Below are positions 42,704-52,298 of a stretch of DNA of 64,000 nt, one piece after another (the stretch's first letter is position 1; every line of letters begins with the position of its first letter). Both the position numbers and the translations under genes were made by a program. The notes under the pieces are model-generated. The model searched no databases. It worked only from the letters and a program-made list of their open reading frames with translations, and was not told where the DNA came from. Source of the DNA: Deltaproteobacteria bacterium (GTDB taxonomy: Bacteria; Desulfobacterota; Dissulfuribacteria; Dissulfuribacterales; QOAL01); assembly GCA_026995935.1 (NCBI GenBank), contig JALWNK010000063.1, positions 22,228 through 86,227 of the forward strand, read 5' to 3'.

Positions 42704-43873
42704 CTAGTACTGTCTCAAATGGTAATCTTCCTCGATCTCGAGGCCTCCGATGTCGGATGTCTCCTCGCCCCTTGCAGCCTTTATCCTGTCAATTCCTTGA
42801 CGAACCTTTGCCCGGTTACTTGCGTATGCAAGGGCGGTCCGTTCATCAATGAGGCCCTCTTCAAAGATGTCCACAATGTGCTGATCAAAGGTGTGCATGT
42901 CATAGGCATGGCCGGCTTCTATGATCTCATAGAAGCTCTTTCCTTCCCTTTCCCCGTTTATTATTGAATCCTTGACTCGGATGTTGTTTTGCATGATTTC
43001 AAAGACGGCTACCCGGCCGCCTTCCTTTTTGGGAAGAAGTCTTTGGCCAACAACCCATCTGAGGGAGTCGGCGAGCCTGAATCTCACCTGGCGTTCTTCC
43101 TCGGTTGTGAACATGCCAAGTATCCTGTTAATGGTATGGCCTGCGCTCACGGTGTGAACCGTGCTGAAGACCAGGTGTCCGGTTTCAGAGGCATTCAGGG
43201 CGATTTCAATGGTTTCCCTGTCCCTGATTTCTCCAACAAGTATGACGTGTGGGGCCTGTCTGAGGGCTGCTCTCAGACCGTTTGCAAATGTGTCAAAATC
43301 CTGACCAAGTTCCCTCTGGTTGAAGGTGGCCTTTCGGGAACGATGCACGTATTCTACCGGGTCTTCCAGGGTGATGACATGGGCTGCCTCAACGGAGTTT
43401 ATTTCGTCCAGGATGGCGGCAAGGGACGTGGTCTTACCCGTTCCCGTGGCACCGGTAAAAAGTATGATCCCGTTTTTCTCTCTGGCCATTTTCTTGAAGC
43501 AATCTGGAAGTTTGAGTTCCTCAATGGTGGGCACCTTGTTCTCAAGGCGTCTCATAACGATGCTGTAGGTGCCCTTCTGGGAAAAGACGTTCACACGGAA
43601 GCGCGGACCGTTGTCCAGACTGTAGGAAAAGTCGCAGGAGCCGTGCTTGAAAAGGTCGGCAAGGAGCCTTCTGTTGTTGTCAATGAGGGCCAGAGCGAGC
43701 TGTTCCGTCTGGTATGGTACAAGGATGCCTGTTTTCAGGTAGGGTTCCGCCTGATGCAGCCTTCCGTCTGCTGCCACCTGGCACGGCCTTCCAACCGTAA
43801 AATTGAGGTCCGATATCCTGGGATGACTGGAAAGCATGTCCTGAAGAACCTGGTTTAGTTCAGCGCGTCTCAT
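42704..43873 (-). CDS. pilU: type IV pilus retraction ATPase, PilU-like
   Basis: A 389-residue secretion-type ATPase from the ATG at 43873, preceded by GGAGGTGG; the frame continues upstream into pilT but without support. Walker A is FTGATGTGKTTSL, with ITLEDPVEYVH (Asp box) and the HLVFSTVHTVSA histidine box. Its sequence differs from the paired PilT gene one base upstream, and the C-terminal extension (DIGGLEIEEDYHLRQY) lies where PilU-type proteins vary. It supports pilus retraction and twitching. PilU usually needs PilT to work. Confidence 0.9.
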   Translation of the reverse strand: MRRAELNQVLQDMLSSHPRISDLNFTVGRPCQVAADGRLHQAEPYLKTGILVPYQTEQLALALIDNNRRLLADLFKHGSCDFSYSLDNGPRFRVNVFSQKGTYSIVMRRLENKVPTIEELKLPDCFKKMAREKNGIILFTGATGTGKTTSLAAILDEINSVEAAHVITLEDPVEYVHRSRKATFNQRELGQDFDTFANGLRAALRQAPHVILVGEIRDRETIEIALNASETGHLVFSTVHTVSAGHTINRILGMFTTEEERQVRFRLADSLRWVVGQRLLPKKEGGRVAVFEIMQNNIRVKDSIINGEREGKSFYEIIEAGHAYDMHTFDQHIVDIFEEGLIDERTALAYASNRAKVRQGIDRIKAARGEETSDIGGLEIEEDYHLRQY

Positions 43874-43874
43874 G

Positions 43875-44960
43875 TTATCCCACCTCCGTAAAGTCTGCCG
43901 GGGCGCTCTTGGCGTAGGGTTTGAACTTGGCCTTTTCAACACACTTGGCGTAGGCCTCATCCGGATCTATCCAACCCTTTTGCAGCAGATCCATTATGGC
44001 ATCGTCCAGGGTCTGCATCCCGTACTTCTTTCCGGTCTGCATGGACGAAGGAATCTGGTAGGTCTTGCCCTCCCTGATGAGATTTCTGACAGCAGGGGTG
44101 GCTATCAGTATCTCAAAGGCGACACAGCGTCCAGGGATGTCTATCCTCTTGAACATGGTCTGTGAGATTACGGCCCTAAGGGCATCTGCCAGGGTGGCCC
44201 TGACCTGTGGCTGCTGGTGAGTAGGAAATATCTCAATAATCCTGTCCACGGTCTTTGCAGCGCTTATGGTGTGGAGGGTGCCCATAACCAGGTGACCAGT
44301 CATTGCCGCCTCTATGGCAAGGGATATGGTCTCGAGGTCCCTCATTTCACCAACGAGTATGATGTCTGGGTCTTCACGAAGGGCGCCTCTGAGGGCGGCA
44401 CTAAAGGATTTCGTATGGGTGCCCACCTCCCTGTGGTTCACAAGGCAGCCCTTGTGCTGATGTACGAATTCAATAGGGTCTTCAACAGTAATAATGTGGT
44501 CTTTCCTGTGCCGGTTGGCATGGTCGAGTATGGCTGCAAGGGTGGTGGACTTACCGCTACCGGTAGGCCCTGTAACCAGAACAAGGCCCCTTGGAAGCAT
44601 GGCAAGCTTTGTCATGACCTCTGGAAGGCCCAGATCTTCCGCTGTCATGATGTTGCTGGGAATCTCCCTGAAGACTGCCCCAACGCCGTTTTTCTGCATG
44701 AAATAGTTGGCGCGGTAACGGGCAAGCCCTGGTATTTCATATCCAAAGTCCACATCCCCTGTCTCTTCAAAGTGCTTGATCTTTTCTTCTGGGGCAATCT
44801 CGTAGAGCATGGATTTGAGCTCATCATTTTCAAGGGTCTTGTATTTTACCCTTTGAATGTCTCCTCTGATCCTTATTATTGGCGGAGAGCCCGCCACCAT
44901 ATGTAAGTCAGAGCCTCCCTGGTCGTGAAGCAGCTTAAAAAAGGCATCAATCTTGGCCAT
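43875..44960 (-). CDS. pilT: type IV pilus retraction ATPase PilT
   Basis: A 361-residue hexameric ATPase. It opens with AFFKLLHDQGGSDLHMVAGS, has Walker A VTGPTGSGKSTTLA near residue 130, ITVEDPIEFVHQHK, the GEMRDLETI Walker B region and HLVMGTLHTISAAKT. The C-terminal part includes the AIRNLIRE-like segment AVRNLIREGKTYQIP, which PilT uses for retraction. It heads the pilT-pilU-zinc-ribbon run and is divergent from ftsE. Pilus structural genes are not in the window. Confidence 0.96.
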   Translation of the reverse strand: MAKIDAFFKLLHDQGGSDLHMVAGSPPIIRIRGDIQRVKYKTLENDELKSMLYEIAPEEKIKHFEETGDVDFGYEIPGLARYRANYFMQKNGVGAVFREIPSNIMTAEDLGLPEVMTKLAMLPRGLVLVTGPTGSGKSTTLAAILDHANRHRKDHIITVEDPIEFVHQHKGCLVNHREVGTHTKSFSAALRGALREDPDIILVGEMRDLETISLAIEAAMTGHLVMGTLHTISAAKTVDRIIEIFPTHQQPQVRATLADALRAVISQTMFKRIDIPGRCVAFEILIATPAVRNLIREGKTYQIPSSMQTGKKYGMQTLDDAIMDLLQKGWIDPDEAYAKCVEKAKFKPYAKSAPADFTEVG

Positions 44961-45108
44961 GTTTTATTGGATCCTCCTAAGATGGCGCTTGTTTTGCATA
45001 CGAAGAATATCGCTCAAGGATTTCAAGGTCGTTGGCCTGTGAGTCTTGAGCCGATCATTTATTCTATCGGCAACATGGCCCAAAATTATGAAAATGTAGA
45101 GGACAGTT

Positions 45109-45786
45109 ATGCTTTCAGGTGATCAGTCAGTCATAGAGCTCAGGGAGGTCCAGAAAAAATATGCGCCGGACATAGTTGCCCTTGAAGAGGCGGATCTCAC
45201 CATCTCCAAGGGGGAGTTCGTTTTTTTGACAGGACCAAGCGGGGCAGGAAAATCTACCCTGCTAAGGATGCTTTACAAGGCTGAGGAACCCACCGGAGGC
45301 TCCATAATTATTGACGGTGTGGATCTGTCAAGCCTGTCAAAATCCCAGATTCCACAGCTCAGGCGAAAGGTGGGTGTCATCTTCCAGGACTTTAAACTCC
45401 TCTTCAACAAGACCGTCTTTGAGAATGTGGCCCTTTCCCTTGAGGTCCTGGGCCTTAAAAAGAATCAGCTTTCCTCCAGGGTGCGGCAGGTGGTAGAAGG
45501 CGTGGGTCTTTCTGACAAGCTCCACAGAAAGGTGGTTCAGCTTTCCGGAGGAGAACAGCAGAGGGTGGCAATAGCAAGGGCCGTGGTGAACAGACCCCCG
45601 ATTATCCTTGCAGACGAACCCACCGGTAATCTTGATAGAAAGCGGACAACAGAGGTTGTAGCCCTGATGGAGGAACTCAATGCCAGGGGCGCAACCATTT
45701 TATTTGCAACCCATGATGAAAACCTTTTCACCGACACACACAGACGAGTGCTCCGGTTGAAAGACGGAAAGATAGAGGAACTTTGA
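45109..45786 (+). CDS. ftsE: cell division ATP-binding protein FtsE
   Basis: A 225-residue ABC ATPase. Walker A is TGPSGAGKSTLLRML, the Q-loop VGVIFQDFKLL is the FtsE form, the signature is VQLSGGEQQRVAIARA and Walker B ends PIILADEPTGNLD. FtsE with FtsX forms a complex at the division septum that activates cell-wall hydrolases. It starts the plus-strand run ftsE-ftsX-envC-ctpA-yibQ; ftsX begins two bases after its stop. Confidence 0.97.
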   Translation: MLSGDQSVIELREVQKKYAPDIVALEEADLTISKGEFVFLTGPSGAGKSTLLRMLYKAEEPTGGSIIIDGVDLSSLSKSQIPQLRRKVGVIFQDFKLLFNKTVFENVALSLEVLGLKKNQLSSRVRQVVEGVGLSDKLHRKVVQLSGGEQQRVAIARAVVNRPPIILADEPTGNLDRKRTTEVVALMEELNARGATILFATHDENLFTDTHRRVLRLKDGKIEEL

Positions 45787-45787
45787 T

Positions 45788-46672
45788 ATGCCGCTTGGAA
45801 TAATATTCAAAAGGGCCCTGAGGGACATCAGGCAAAACCTTGTAACCCACGTAATGACAACCATAGTGGTGGCCTTGACATGCCTGGTATTCATATTTTT
45901 CAGTGTCTTTTCTCTGAATCTTCAAAGAATAGCCGACCACTTCGGTAAGGAACTGGCAATCGTGGTCTATCTGAAAAAGGATATGCCCCAGGACAAGATA
46001 CCCTCACTGTACCAAAAGATTGTAGGTATGGATGGAATAGAGAGTGTCCGGTTCGTATCCTCGGAGGAGGCCTTCAAGAGGCTGGAAAAGTACTTCAAGG
46101 ATGAAAAGGAGGTCCTTGAGGGTGTTGATCCTCTTTTTCTTCCTCCATCCTTTGAGATACAGATAGACAGGGCGGTTTACAACCCGGGAAGGGTGAGGAG
46201 CATTGCCCAGAAGTTTGCAGATTGGCCAGAGGTGCAGAAGGTGCAGTATGGAAAGGAGTGGGTGGACAGGCTTGAGTCCTTTTCAAAGGCGGTGAAGGCA
46301 GCCGTGGTGGCAAGCGCTGTGCTTTTACTGGTAATGGCCGCCTTCGTTGTGTCAAACACCATAAAGCTCACGGTATATGCAAGACAGGACGAGATAGAGA
46401 TAATGAGGCTTGTGGGGGCAACAAACGGCTTCATCCAGGGTCCTTTTCTACTTGCCTCGTTTTTGCAGGGTGTGAGTGGCTCCCTTGCAGCCATTGTTGC
46501 TGGCCTCTTTTGTTACGAGTACGTGCTCAACATCATTACTCAAACAGAGCTCATAAAAAGTCTCAATCTGCAGTTTCTTCCGCCTCTTTACATGCTCACC
46601 ATAGTCCTGGTGAGTGGCATATTCTGTGTAGCTGGGACAGCCATGGCACTTAGGAGGTTTCTTACACTGTGA
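45788..46672 (+). CDS. ftsX: cell division protein FtsX
   Basis: A 294-residue membrane protein with four helices (about residues 20-42, 170-195, 220-245 and 262-285) and a large periplasmic loop between the first two, containing VVYLKKDMPQDKIPS. The membrane half shows the FtsX/MacB family pattern (EIEIMRLVGATNGFIQGPF). The periplasmic loop should bind the downstream EnvC-like coiled coil. Its stop overlaps the start of the next gene (GTGA). Confidence 0.95.
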   Translation: MPLGIIFKRALRDIRQNLVTHVMTTIVVALTCLVFIFFSVFSLNLQRIADHFGKELAIVVYLKKDMPQDKIPSLYQKIVGMDGIESVRFVSSEEAFKRLEKYFKDEKEVLEGVDPLFLPPSFEIQIDRAVYNPGRVRSIAQKFADWPEVQKVQYGKEWVDRLESFSKAVKAAVVASAVLLLVMAAFVVSNTIKLTVYARQDEIEIMRLVGATNGFIQGPFLLASFLQGVSGSLAAIVAGLFCYEYVLNIITQTELIKSLNLQFLPPLYMLTIVLVSGIFCVAGTAMALRRFLTL

Positions 46673-47862
46673 AGAAACAACTCTTGTTTCTACTGTTGGT
46701 ATTTTTTGTCTTTACCCACCTGGCCCAAGACTCCATAAGTTTTGCACAGCCAGACATCATCCAGGAAGAGCTCTCCATACATCAGAAACGGCTTTCTGAT
46801 ATAGAAAAGTCCATAAAGAGAAAAAAGAGGGCCAGACACCGTGTAGAAAGGGAAAAAAGGGATGTGCTTTCAGAGATTCAGGAGCTTGACAGAAAGATAG
46901 ATCTTCAGTGGCAAAGCCTTCAGCAGGCCAAGAGGGACTGGACAGAGGCGGAACTCCAGTTAGACAGGACGAGGTCAGAGCTTGAGAAAATGCGAAACAG
47001 GGCCGCCACGCTCAAAAAGTATATTGAGACAAGGCTCAATGCCTTCAGGCAAATGGGGGAAATAGGAGTGCTTAATATCCTCCTTGCTGCCGATTCCATT
47101 CCAAACCTGCTGGCAAGGCAGGAATATCTCAAGATGATAGTCAACGAGGACCAGACGAGGCGCAAGGAGTACGTTTCCATTTTAAAAGGCCTTGCTATCA
47201 AGGAAAAAGAGCTCAAAGACAGGCAGGTGCTCCTCAAGGCGGTTTCTGAACGTCTTCAAAAAGAGGCACAGCTTCTTGAGAAGAGAAAGCAGGAAAAAGA
47301 AAAATACCTGAAGGCACTGAAGAAAAAATCTGTACGTTACAGGCGCTTAATTGCCCAGCTAAGAAGGGCCAAAATGAGGCTTACCCAGGTGGTGGAAGAG
47401 CTTTCCATGAAGTTAAGGGCCAGCCAAAAGGCCCTTGACCCTGTAACAAGGGAAAGCCAGTTTGAATTTCGTTCCCAGAAGGGCAGGTTGAATCTGCCTG
47501 CACCAGGAAAGGCCATCCTATTCAAGTCTCGCAAGCGTTCCAAGGGTATGGCTGTTCAATGTCCCTGGGGCACTGAGATAAGGGCAATTTTTGACGGAAC
47601 AGTTGTCTATAACGACTCGCTTCCAGGCTACGGTAATGTCCTCATAATAGATCACGGCAATGGCTACATGAGCCTTATAGCCCAGGGGCAGAGCTTTAAG
47701 AAGAAGGTTGGCCAGGAGGTGGCAGAGGGAGAGGTAGTTGGTCTTTCCGGCGGGGGTCCCTGGGTCACTGAAGGGATATACATCGAGATAAGGCATAATG
47801 GAAAACAGCTGACAGCTCCTTACTGGTTTGATCTAAGGGGTATTGAAATAGTGCGCAGATAG
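46669..47862 (+). CDS. envC: EnvC-like murein hydrolase activator
   Basis: A 397-residue periplasmic protein: a signal peptide (about 1-26), a long coiled coil (about 30-250) rich in lysine, glutamate and arginine, and a C-terminal M23/LytM domain (about 290-397). In the LytM domain the second metal site is broken: the usual YAHL reads SLIAQG and the HxH is missing, while HGNGYM is kept. This degenerate state is typical of EnvC, which activates amidases without cutting peptidoglycan itself. Its position after ftsEX and GTGA overlap with ftsX support a complex of FtsEX with EnvC. Its target amidase is not in the window. Confidence 0.92.
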   Translation: MKKQLLFLLLVFFVFTHLAQDSISFAQPDIIQEELSIHQKRLSDIEKSIKRKKRARHRVEREKRDVLSEIQELDRKIDLQWQSLQQAKRDWTEAELQLDRTRSELEKMRNRAATLKKYIETRLNAFRQMGEIGVLNILLAADSIPNLLARQEYLKMIVNEDQTRRKEYVSILKGLAIKEKELKDRQVLLKAVSERLQKEAQLLEKRKQEKEKYLKALKKKSVRYRRLIAQLRRAKMRLTQVVEELSMKLRASQKALDPVTRESQFEFRSQKGRLNLPAPGKAILFKSRKRSKGMAVQCPWGTEIRAIFDGTVVYNDSLPGYGNVLIIDHGNGYMSLIAQGQSFKKKVGQEVAEGEVVGLSGGGPWVTEGIYIEIRHNGKQLTAPYWFDLRGIEIVRR

Positions 47863-47928
47863 AGTAATAGTAAGGCGGCTTTTTTATTTGTAAAATGCCT
47901 GGTCATCTAACCCGTGAGGTAGCTGAAA

Positions 47929-49281
47929 ATGAAATCTGAGCGTTTGCGTATTTTCTTTTGTTTCCTTTTTGGCGTTGCCATTCTTGGGCTCATGGCAACG
48001 GTCATATACATAAACCCTGGAAATCTGGCAGTTGCTGAGGATGACGACAACACCACCTATCATCAGCTCAAGCTTTTTTCCCAGGTCCTTGATCTTGTAG
48101 AGCGTGATTATGTTGAGCCGGTAAAGCCCAAAAAACTCATCTATGGGGCAATCCAGGGCATGCTTAGCTCCCTTGATCCCCATTCTGCCTTCATGAAGCC
48201 AGAAGATTTCAAGGAGCTTCAGGTAGAGACCAAGGGCAAGTTTACGGGTATAGGAATAGAAATAACCATAAAAGATGGCGTCTTGACAGTTGTCTCACCC
48301 ATTGAAGGCACTCCAGCCTTTAAGGCAGGGATCCAGGCAAACGACAAGATCCTTAAGATAAACGGCAAAAGCACAAAAAACATGAGCCTTATACAGGCGG
48401 TCAAACTGCTTCGGGGGCCAAAGGGCACAACCGTTACCATATCCATTTACAGAAGTGGTTGGAACAAACTGAAGGACGTGAAGCTCGTCCGCGACGTTAT
48501 TCCAATAAAGAGCGTACGTTCCAAGTTGCTGGAGGACGGGTACGGTTACGTTCGCATCACGAATTTTCAGTCCAAGACAGAAAAAGAGCTTAGGAAATCC
48601 TTAAGGAGGCTTGAAGACAAGGGAAAGCTCAAGGGGCTTATCCTTGATCTCAGGAACAACCCGGGAGGTCTTCTTGACCAGGCCGTTGCCGTAAGCGACG
48701 AGTTCCTTGAATCAGGCCTGATTGTCTATACTGACGGTCGCCTGGAGGATTCCAAGATGCGGTTTTACGCAAAGCCCAACCGGGTGCATCATAATTATCC
48801 AATTGTAATCCTTGTTAACGGAGGAAGCGCCAGTGCCTCTGAGATCGTCTCTGGGGCCTTGCAGGACAACAAACGGGCAGTAATAGTTGGAACTCAGACC
48901 TTTGGGAAGGGTTCTGTCCAGACCATAATTCCCCTGGAGGGGGGGGCGGCCATAAGGCTCACCACTGCCAGATACTACACACCAAGCGGAAGGTCCATCC
49001 AGGCAAAGGGCATTACCCCAGACATCGTGGTACCCTTTTTACCTCCTTCAAAGGAGAAAGAGGAAAAGGATGTTTTTCACTTCATAAAGGAAAAGGACCT
49101 TGAGGGGCATCTTAAGGGTGACGGAGAGGATTCTCAAAAGAAAAAGAACTCCACAGCCAAGAAGTTCAAGGAGAAGGACGCCTCCGAGCTTCTGAAGAAG
49201 GATAATCAGCTCCGGGAAGGGCTTAGAATACTTAAGGCCTTTAATATCTACAAGGAGCTAAAGGTCCAAGGGAACAGTTGA
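47929..49281 (+). CDS. ctpA: carboxy-terminal processing protease CtpA (S41)
   Basis: A 450-residue exported protease. A signal or anchor helix (about 8-28) precedes a PDZ domain (about 95-175; GIGIEITIKDGVLTVVSPIE) and the S41 core with the serine in NGGSASASEIVSGAL near residue 302 and the lysine in FGKGSVQTI near 326. The C-terminus is long, lysine- and glutamate-rich. CtpA proteases trim or degrade periplasmic proteins, including wall hydrolases. It lies 66 bases after envC in the same run, a common order in Proteobacteria. Confidence 0.95.
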   Translation: MKSERLRIFFCFLFGVAILGLMATVIYINPGNLAVAEDDDNTTYHQLKLFSQVLDLVERDYVEPVKPKKLIYGAIQGMLSSLDPHSAFMKPEDFKELQVETKGKFTGIGIEITIKDGVLTVVSPIEGTPAFKAGIQANDKILKINGKSTKNMSLIQAVKLLRGPKGTTVTISIYRSGWNKLKDVKLVRDVIPIKSVRSKLLEDGYGYVRITNFQSKTEKELRKSLRRLEDKGKLKGLILDLRNNPGGLLDQAVAVSDEFLESGLIVYTDGRLEDSKMRFYAKPNRVHHNYPIVILVNGGSASASEIVSGALQDNKRAVIVGTQTFGKGSVQTIIPLEGGAAIRLTTARYYTPSGRSIQAKGITPDIVVPFLPPSKEKEEKDVFHFIKEKDLEGHLKGDGEDSQKKKNSTAKKFKEKDASELLKKDNQLREGLRILKAFNIYKELKVQGNS

Positions 49282-49287
49282 TAGTAG

Positions 49288-50196
49288 GTGCCTTCAAGGA
49301 AATCGGGGAAGAGAAGATCCTCCAAAAGGAAAAAGGGACCTGAACCTACAAGGTTCAAGGGCCTTTTCCTTCATGTAATAATATTTCTCTTTCTGACCTT
49401 CCCTTTAGCCATTGTCCTTCTTGTGCCAACACCGCCTGTTGAACGCGGTTCTCATCCTGTCTATGAGGAATTTACCAAGGCCCCCAAGACCCCTCCTGTC
49501 AAGAAGAGAAAAAAGAAGGCAAAAAGCGCTGAAAAAAAACTGCCCCTGGTCGCAATAATAATTGATGACATGGGTTACGATTACAACCTGGATAAAGAAT
49601 TTATCCTGCTTGACGCCCCTCTTTCATTTGCCTTTTTGCCCTATGGGCCAAACACCAAAAGACTTGTGCACATTGCCCACAAGAAAAAAAGGGATATACT
49701 TGTGCACCTTCCAATGGAGCCTGAGAACAAGGCGTTGGATCCAGGTCCAGGCGTGCTCATGGTTGACATGGGGTTTGATGAGCTGATTGATACCCTTAAA
49801 CGGAATATAAGCTGTGTTCCAGGGGCCATAGGGGTGAACAACCACATGGGCTCGCGTTTTACTGCCGACGCCAGGGCAATGGAATATGTCCTTGCCTATC
49901 TCAAGGAGAGGGGGCTTTTTTTTGTTGACAGTCGTACAACCAAGGAAACCATTGCCTTTGAGACTGCAAAAAAAATGGGGGTTCCTTGCGCTGAACGAGC
50001 TGTCTTTCTGGACCATGACAACAACAAACAAAAGATAGGCCATGAATTAGAGCGCCTGGTGAGGGTTGCCAAGAAAAACGGAGCTGCCATAGCCATAGGG
50101 CATCCCTACAAAAATACATATGAGGTGCTTTTTCAGCGCCTTCCCATTATAAGGAAGGAGGTAAGGCTTGTGCCAGTGCATATGCTCGTTCATTAA
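49288..50196 (+). CDS. divergent polysaccharide deacetylase (YibQ-like)
   Basis: A 302-residue protein with a very basic N-terminus (RKSGKRRSSKRKKG), one membrane helix (about 28-46) and a divergent polysaccharide deacetylase domain from about residue 85: LVAIIIDDMGYDYN has the catalytic-metal aspartates, then LVHLPMEPEN and NNHMGSRFT, and IGHPYKNT near the end. YibQ-type proteins sit after envC and ctpA in many Proteobacteria and are thought to act on envelope glycans. The start is a GTG six bases after ctpA. It overlaps the mscS stop on the other strand by four bases. Confidence 0.9.
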   Translation: MPSRKSGKRRSSKRKKGPEPTRFKGLFLHVIIFLFLTFPLAIVLLVPTPPVERGSHPVYEEFTKAPKTPPVKKRKKKAKSAEKKLPLVAIIIDDMGYDYNLDKEFILLDAPLSFAFLPYGPNTKRLVHIAHKKKRDILVHLPMEPENKALDPGPGVLMVDMGFDELIDTLKRNISCVPGAIGVNNHMGSRFTADARAMEYVLAYLKERGLFFVDSRTTKETIAFETAKKMGVPCAERAVFLDHDNNKQKIGHELERLVRVAKKNGAAIAIGHPYKNTYEVLFQRLPIIRKEVRLVPVHMLVH

Positions 50197-52124
50197 TGGT
50201 CCGAAATCTTTCCTTCATCTTCTGACAAATGGCTGACGGTCTGAATGCCTTCTGACATATCTTCTCTCCTCCTTCTATTTGTCAGGTTCAGCAGTATGTC
50301 CTTTTCCACAGAACGAAGGTGGATATCGCGTTGTGGAAAGGGGATCTCTATGCCTGCTTCAGTCAGGGCCTTGTAGATGATAAGCAGAAACATCGATGTG
50401 GTTGCGTTGGGTCTCGTGATATCTGGACCGTTTATCCATATTCTTAAATAGAAGTTTAGGCTGCTGTCTCCCATTTCCTTCAATATTACACTGGGCTGTC
50501 TTAACGGAGACCTGTGGATCTGGGTGTAGTTACATTTATCTATGGCCCCCAGTACCACATCTGCAACCCGTTGAGGATCTGTTCCATATGCAGTGCTGAA
50601 GGGGATGTCAAAACGTCTTATTTTGTCCTTCATTGTCCAGTTGATTACCCTTTGTTGTATGAAATCCTGGTTTGGGACGATTATGTCAATATTTGCGTTG
50701 GTGTTTATAGTCATGGAGCGCATCCTGATGTCAACGACCCTGCCCCTTAGTTTTTCATCGAATTCAATATAGTCCCCAATTTTTACACTTCGTTCAAACA
50801 TCAGGATTATGCCAGATACGAAATTTGCCACTATATTTTGAAGTCCAAATCCAATTCCCACAGTAAGCGCACCGGCAACAAGGGCAAAGGATGACAGGTC
50901 TATGCCTACCATCTTGAGCCCTGTAAGGAACCCCAAGATCACTATGGCGTAGTAGCCAAGATTTGCCAGGAGCGTTCTGGTTGCCTGGGTGAGTGTCCTG
51001 TTTGCGAGGCTTATACGGTTGATGTTCTTCTTGTATATATTTCCAAATATAAAGCCGAGCAGAAGGGCCACTAGGGCCATGAAGAGCTTCATAATGCTAA
51101 TTGGCGTCCCGTCTATGGAAAATATGGGCTCGTTTATTGTCTTAAAAAACTTGGTCATAAGGAGTTTGATCTCCTGTAGTGCCTGGAGGTGAAATGTACG
51201 TGCCATGCCAAAGACCAAGGTCTCCATGGTATTAAGGAGCTGGGCTATTTCGCTGCTTAACTCAGGCTCTCCGTTAAGGGCCTTGGCAAGTTCCATAATC
51301 TGGCTACCCGTGTCAAAGGCGCTCTTATTCTTGTTTTTAAGCTCGAAACTGAACTTGAGAAAAAGGATTCCCAATCGGTCTGTGAGAAGTTTTTGTTTCT
51401 GAGCCTCCATGGCTTCAATTACTTTTCCAAGTTTGGCTGCCTTGTCATTTCTCTGAAGAAGGTTGAGCCTTTCCAGCTCTATACGGGCAGCCCTGATCTT
51501 GGCTTCAATTTGGTCTAAAGAGGCGCTGTTTTGGTCAAGCATCTTCCTGGTCTTGGAAAGATCCAGGGAGAGATGGGGAAGGGCCTTGACCATGAGTTTA
51601 GGAGTCTGTTTAATGGCCTGAGAGAGTGAAGCAAGGCGTTCCTGAAAGAATTCCAGGCTCTTTTTGTAAAAGGCGTACTGCAGCTCCAGTGTCAAAAGCC
51701 TTGGGGATGTGTTTGGCAAGAGGTCTATCTGGTTTTTAAGCATCTCCAGATTGTCCTTTGATTCCTCTATCTTTTTTACTAGTTCCGCCTTATCTTCTGC
51801 CCAGGAAAGAAACTTTGAAAAAAGATCCAGATACTCGTTTTGATTTGTTGGCTCGGGGACGTCTATTTTGGTTTTCGGTTTGGAAGAAGAAAAATAGATA
51901 AGTCTCTGAAGTAGGGTTTTCTGTAGGAGGATCTCGTCGCTTGTTGCATTAGAACTGTCTAAGCTTTCAAGGAGTTTTTTGTAATAGGCAGGGTCCCACT
52001 TAAGCAGGTTTGGGTCGATTTTTGATCCAAGTGCCCTTTGGCACAACAAAAAGCCAGAAAGAAAAATGGTGGTTACGGCGAAAATGGCAAAGAGTCTATT
52101 TATTTGTTCTTTACAGATTGACAT
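50193..52124 (-). CDS. MscS-type mechanosensitive channel with large N-terminal domain
   Basis: A 643-residue protein. A signal-like helix (about 10-32) is followed by a periplasmic helical/coiled-coil region up to about residue 300, then several helices and the MscS core. The pore helix region reads GALTVGIGFGLQNIVANFVSGIILMFERS, then the beta domain KIGDYIEFDEKLRGRVVDIRMRS, and the C-terminal vestibule SLNFYLRIWI. It resembles MscK/YbdG-style long channels that open on hypo-osmotic shock. The gene stands alone, convergent with yibQ. Confidence 0.92.
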   Translation of the reverse strand: MSICKEQINRLFAIFAVTTIFLSGFLLCQRALGSKIDPNLLKWDPAYYKKLLESLDSSNATSDEILLQKTLLQRLIYFSSSKPKTKIDVPEPTNQNEYLDLFSKFLSWAEDKAELVKKIEESKDNLEMLKNQIDLLPNTSPRLLTLELQYAFYKKSLEFFQERLASLSQAIKQTPKLMVKALPHLSLDLSKTRKMLDQNSASLDQIEAKIRAARIELERLNLLQRNDKAAKLGKVIEAMEAQKQKLLTDRLGILFLKFSFELKNKNKSAFDTGSQIMELAKALNGEPELSSEIAQLLNTMETLVFGMARTFHLQALQEIKLLMTKFFKTINEPIFSIDGTPISIMKLFMALVALLLGFIFGNIYKKNINRISLANRTLTQATRTLLANLGYYAIVILGFLTGLKMVGIDLSSFALVAGALTVGIGFGLQNIVANFVSGIILMFERSVKIGDYIEFDEKLRGRVVDIRMRSMTINTNANIDIIVPNQDFIQQRVINWTMKDKIRRFDIPFSTAYGTDPQRVADVVLGAIDKCNYTQIHRSPLRQPSVILKEMGDSSLNFYLRIWINGPDITRPNATTSMFLLIIYKALTEAGIEIPFPQRDIHLRSVEKDILLNLTNRRRREDMSEGIQTVSHLSEDEGKISDH

Positions 52125-52250
52125 TTGGATCTCCAGGGCTGAATTGGTTATATTTTTACGGCCTTACAGGCTCATGGTTTTTTTAAGACGACTATCACAG
52201 CGGATTTTATGTATAAACTTAGCCTCTTAAACATCAAAGTATAAAAACTC

Positions 52251-52271
52251 ACGGGAATTTTATTGTCCCGT
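52251..52271 (+). repeat. hairpin upstream of queF
   Basis: ACGGGA (52251-52256) and TCCCGT (52266-52271) form a 6-bp stem with a 9-base AT-rich loop, 27 bases before the queF start. It does not have the pseudoknot-forming A-rich tail of a preQ1-I riboswitch, so I only record the hairpin. Confidence 0.4.
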
Positions 52272-52298
52272 AACACTATTAACCATTGAGAAAGGCCA

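Noticed and set aside
42989..43858. 289-codon plus-strand frame opposite pilU
   Set aside because: It mirrors the highly conserved ATPase on the minus strand and has no domain of its own.
52125..52298. preQ1 riboswitch in front of queF
   Set aside because: Only a simple 6-bp hairpin is present; the C-rich loop and A-rich tail of the preQ1-I pseudoknot are not seen, and the other classes are limited to distant lineages.
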